64,000 nt of DNA from NCBI RefSeq assembly GCF_011089885.1, contig NZ_JAANBD010000028.1, positions 494,389-558,388 of the forward strand, read 5' to 3'. Numbering within the stretch: the stretch's first letter is position 1; each line of letters opens with the position of its first letter. Of this stretch, positions 62,038 to 64,000 are shown piece by piece. Under the pieces are notes generated by a model that saw only the letters and a program-made list of their open reading frames with translations, ran no database searches and was not told the DNA's origin. Source of the DNA: Thioalkalivibrio sp. XN279. Its GTDB lineage: Bacteria > Pseudomonadota > Gammaproteobacteria > Steroidobacterales > XN24. The translations under genes were made by a program, and so were the position numbers.

Positions 62038-64000
62038 GCGTGCGTTCTCCTCAGCTCAGCGCCCCGGGCCTCGCGTCGCAGCATGGCGCTGCGCGCCTCC
62101 TCGTCGGCCGGGAGCGCGATGGTGATGCGGACGCCGCCCTCCTGGCGGTTGCTCGCTTCGACCCAGCCACCGTGCTCCTCGACGAGCTTCTTCACGATGG
62201 CCAGGCCGAGGCCGGTCCCCTTGGGCTTGGTCGTTACGTACGGATCGAAAACCCGGTCCAATGCCTCCGCCGGCAGTCCCGGCCCGTTGTCCTCGACAAT
62301 GATGAACACGGCGTGCAGCTCGAACTCCTCGGTGCTGCGCGTGGTGATGCGGAGCATGGCGTCGTCCACGCGGCCCTCCAGTGCTTCGACCGCGTTGCGG
62401 ATCAGGTTGTGCAGGATCTGTCGCAGGCGTCCGGCATCCGCCTCCACGAGCCCGACGTCCGGGTCCAGGCTGAGATCGATGCTGACGGGGATCTCGCGCA
62501 CGCGGTACAGCTCGGCCACCTCGGCCACGAGGTGGTTCAGGTGGAGGCGCGTGATCTCCATGTCCGGCGCACGGGCGTAGTCGGAGAAAGCGTTCACCAT
62601 GTCCTTCATGGACTCCACCTGCTGCACGATGGTGCGCGTAGCGCGCTCCAGCACCTGGGCGTCCTCCTCGTTCATGTGCTCGAGGAAGCGGCGCCGGATG
62701 CGCTCCGCCGAGAGCTGGATCGGCGTCAGCGGGTTCTTGATCTCGTGCGCCAGGCGCCGCGCGACCTCGCCCCAGGCCGCGTCGCGCTGCGCCTGCAACA
62801 GGGCCGTGATGTCGTCGAACACCACCACGAAGCCGTCCGGCTCGCCGTCGTCTCCGGGCAGCGCAGAGCAGGCGCACATCAGCACGCGCCCGCCCGCTTC
62901 GCCGCGCAGCACGATCTGCTCGCGCCACTCGTAATCACCTGCATCGATGTGGGTACGCCCCACCTCGATGAACTGCTGCAACAACGGCTTGTCGACCGCG
63001 ACTTCGGGCAACGGCTTGCCGACCGCGGCTTCGAGATCGACGCCGAGGATGGCGCCGGCGGCCTGGTTGGCGGTGCTGATGCGCCAGTCGCGCTGCAGCG
63101 ACACCACCCCGGTGGACAGCCGGCCGAGAATCACCGCCAGGTATGCGCGCTGGCTTTCCACGGCCTGCTCGCTCTGCCGCGCCAGCTCGCGCGCCCCGGC
63201 CAGGCGCGTGATCATGTCGTTGAAGCTGTGCACCAGGAAGCCCATCTCGTCCCGCGCCGGCAACGGCAGCCGCGTGTCGAAGTCGCCCTGCGCCACGGCG
63301 CGCGTGCCGGCGACCAGCGTCTGGATCGGCGCGGTGAGCTTGCGCGCGAAGAAAAAAGCCCCCCACACCGCCAGCAGCAACGAGAGCAGCAGGACCAGGG
63401 TGAGGGTCAGCGTCAGGCTGCGCGTGAACGGGCTGCGCAGGAACGACAGCTCGCGGTACTGGGCGTAGGCCTCCTGCACCGAGTTGGCGAGCATGCCGAC
63501 GCGTTCCGGCACCGTGAACAGTCCCTGCAGGACGCGCATCTCCTCGAGCGGGTGCAGGCCGGGTATCGCTACCGCAGTACGGATGACATAGCCCTCGCGC
63601 ACCGGGTCCAGGCTGACGAAAGGGCGACCCTGGCGGATCTGCAGCATGACCTCCTCAGTCGGCGCCGAGGGCAGGTCGGTCAGGCTGAGGTCTGACGACA
63701 GGGCGATGATGCGGCTGCTCTGGCCCACCACGGTCATCTCCGTGGCGCCGGCGCCGCGGCGCGCGAATTCCAGCTGCGCGCCCAGCTCACGGTCCTCGCT
63801 GCCGCTGAGCGACTCCGCGATCTGGCGCGTGGCCTCGAGGTGCTCGCGCATGCGACTCTCTAGCGTGGCGCGGGACAGCTCGAGTGCGTCGCCGAGGCCG
63901 GCCTCGACATTGACGTCGAACCAGGTGTCGATGCCGCGACTGATGAACTGGACCGAGAAGTAATAGACCATGCCGAGGGGCACGACGGCGAGGCCGACGA
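62034..64000 (-). CDS. ntrY: NtrY-type sensor histidine kinase (5' end beyond the window)
   Basis: The frame is open to the window edge and continues into a membrane helix (VGLAVVPLGMVYYF), so the true start lies beyond 64000. The visible part has a periplasmic domain, a second helix (LTLTLTLVLLLSLLLAVWGAFFF) and a HAMP domain (GDFDTRLPLPARDEM). A PAS domain (LSTGVVSLQRDWRISTAN) follows, then the kinase with phospho-acceptor His in ARRLAHEIKNPLTPIQL and the ATP site IVEDNGPGLP...GTGLGLAIVKK. It partners NtrX and is likely linked to nitrogen or redox sensing, which is inference from the family. Confidence 0.9.
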   Translation of the reverse strand, partial: VGLAVVPLGMVYYFSVQFISRGIDTWFDVNVEAGLGDALELSRATLESRMREHLEATRQIAESLSGSEDRELGAQLEFARRGAGATEMTVVGQSSRIIALSSDLSLTDLPSAPTEEVMLQIRQGRPFVSLDPVREGYVIRTAVAIPGLHPLEEMRVLQGLFTVPERVGMLANSVQEAYAQYRELSFLRSPFTRSLTLTLTLVLLLSLLLAVWGAFFFARKLTAPIQTLVAGTRAVAQGDFDTRLPLPARDEMGFLVHSFNDMITRLAGARELARQSEQAVESQRAYLAVILGRLSTGVVSLQRDWRISTANQAAGAILGVDLEAAVGKPLPEVAVDKPLLQQFIEVGRTHIDAGDYEWREQIVLRGEAGGRVLMCACSALPGDDGEPDGFVVVFDDITALLQAQRDAAWGEVARRLAHEIKNPLTPIQLSAERIRRRFLEHMNEEDAQVLERATRTIVQQVESMKDMVNAFSDYARAPDMEITRLHLNHLVAEVAELYRVREIPVSIDLSLDPDVGLVEADAGRLRQILHNLIRNAVEALEGRVDDAMLRITTRSTEEFELHAVFIIVEDNGPGLPAEALDRVFDPYVTTKPKGTGLGLAIVKKLVEEHGGWVEASNRQEGGVRITIALPADEEARSAMLRREARGAELRRTHA

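Overview
The window is GC-rich chromosomal DNA, densely packed with genes. It reads as a free-living, motile, Gram-negative gammaproteobacterium. Support comes from the order ftsY-ftsE-ftsX-rpoH, rpmB-rpmG with radC, coaBC and dut, gltBD, an ntrYX pair, outer-membrane lipoproteins and barrels, and a proton-translocating transhydrogenase in three pieces (pntAA/pntAB/pntB). The exact order is not settled; a lineage near Xanthomonadales, Nevskiales or Chromatiales is my guess. I saw no rRNA, tRNA, insertion sequence, prophage or CRISPR array.

Layout. 1-3944: chemosensory operon (end of a receptor with a CheR-docking tail, cheR, cheD, cheB, a HAMP-less receptor-like protein). 3981-6414: reverse operon of membrane protein, winged-helix regulator and beta-lactamase-fold hydrolase, with a palindromic operator. 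6481-12925: housekeeping (ampG-like permease, xthA, pyrE, dut, coaBC, radC, rpmBG). 13021-16844: desaturase, mutM and an ATP/ADP-translocase-like permease with an extra cadherin-like domain. 16810-22036: reverse run rsmD-coaD-ggt-secreted unknown-exported phosphatase/kinase fusion. 22188-28431: surface-lipase-like lipoprotein, ftsYEX, rpoH. 28448-34975: OmpA-like lipoprotein, a broken Mpo1-like gene, malic enzyme, acyl-CoA dehydrogenase, fused 2-oxoacid dehydrogenase E1, VOC protein. 35000-38865: two-component system of the dedicated-sortase type, DUF4345, acetoacetate decarboxylase-like protein. 38850-44733: gltBD. 44902-52034: small lipoprotein, DUF924, MATE pump, barrel, hemH, VOC, fructosamine kinase, HNH nuclease. 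52184-54992: pnt genes. 54993-55369: the only long non-coding stretch, AT-rich with DnaA boxes. 55370-64000: priA, argS, SPOR protein, DoxX, ntrX, ntrY (cut by the window end).

The most interesting points are these. (1) An exported protein joins a PPP-type phosphatase to a FAM20-like kinase fold, and sits tail-to-tail with a nucleotide-exchanger-like permease that might supply nucleotide outside the cytoplasm. (2) A perfect CIRCE (HrcA) operator lies over the rpoH promoter, linking the two classical heat-shock circuits. (3) A DnaA-box/AT-rich origin-like region lies directly before priA. (4) CheD and the last receptor-like protein of the che operon share the same C-terminal hexapeptide, and that receptor also carries a CheZ-like D-x3-Q motif. 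(5) The NtrX-type regulator has lost its Walker A lysine, Walker B acids and GAFTGA loop.
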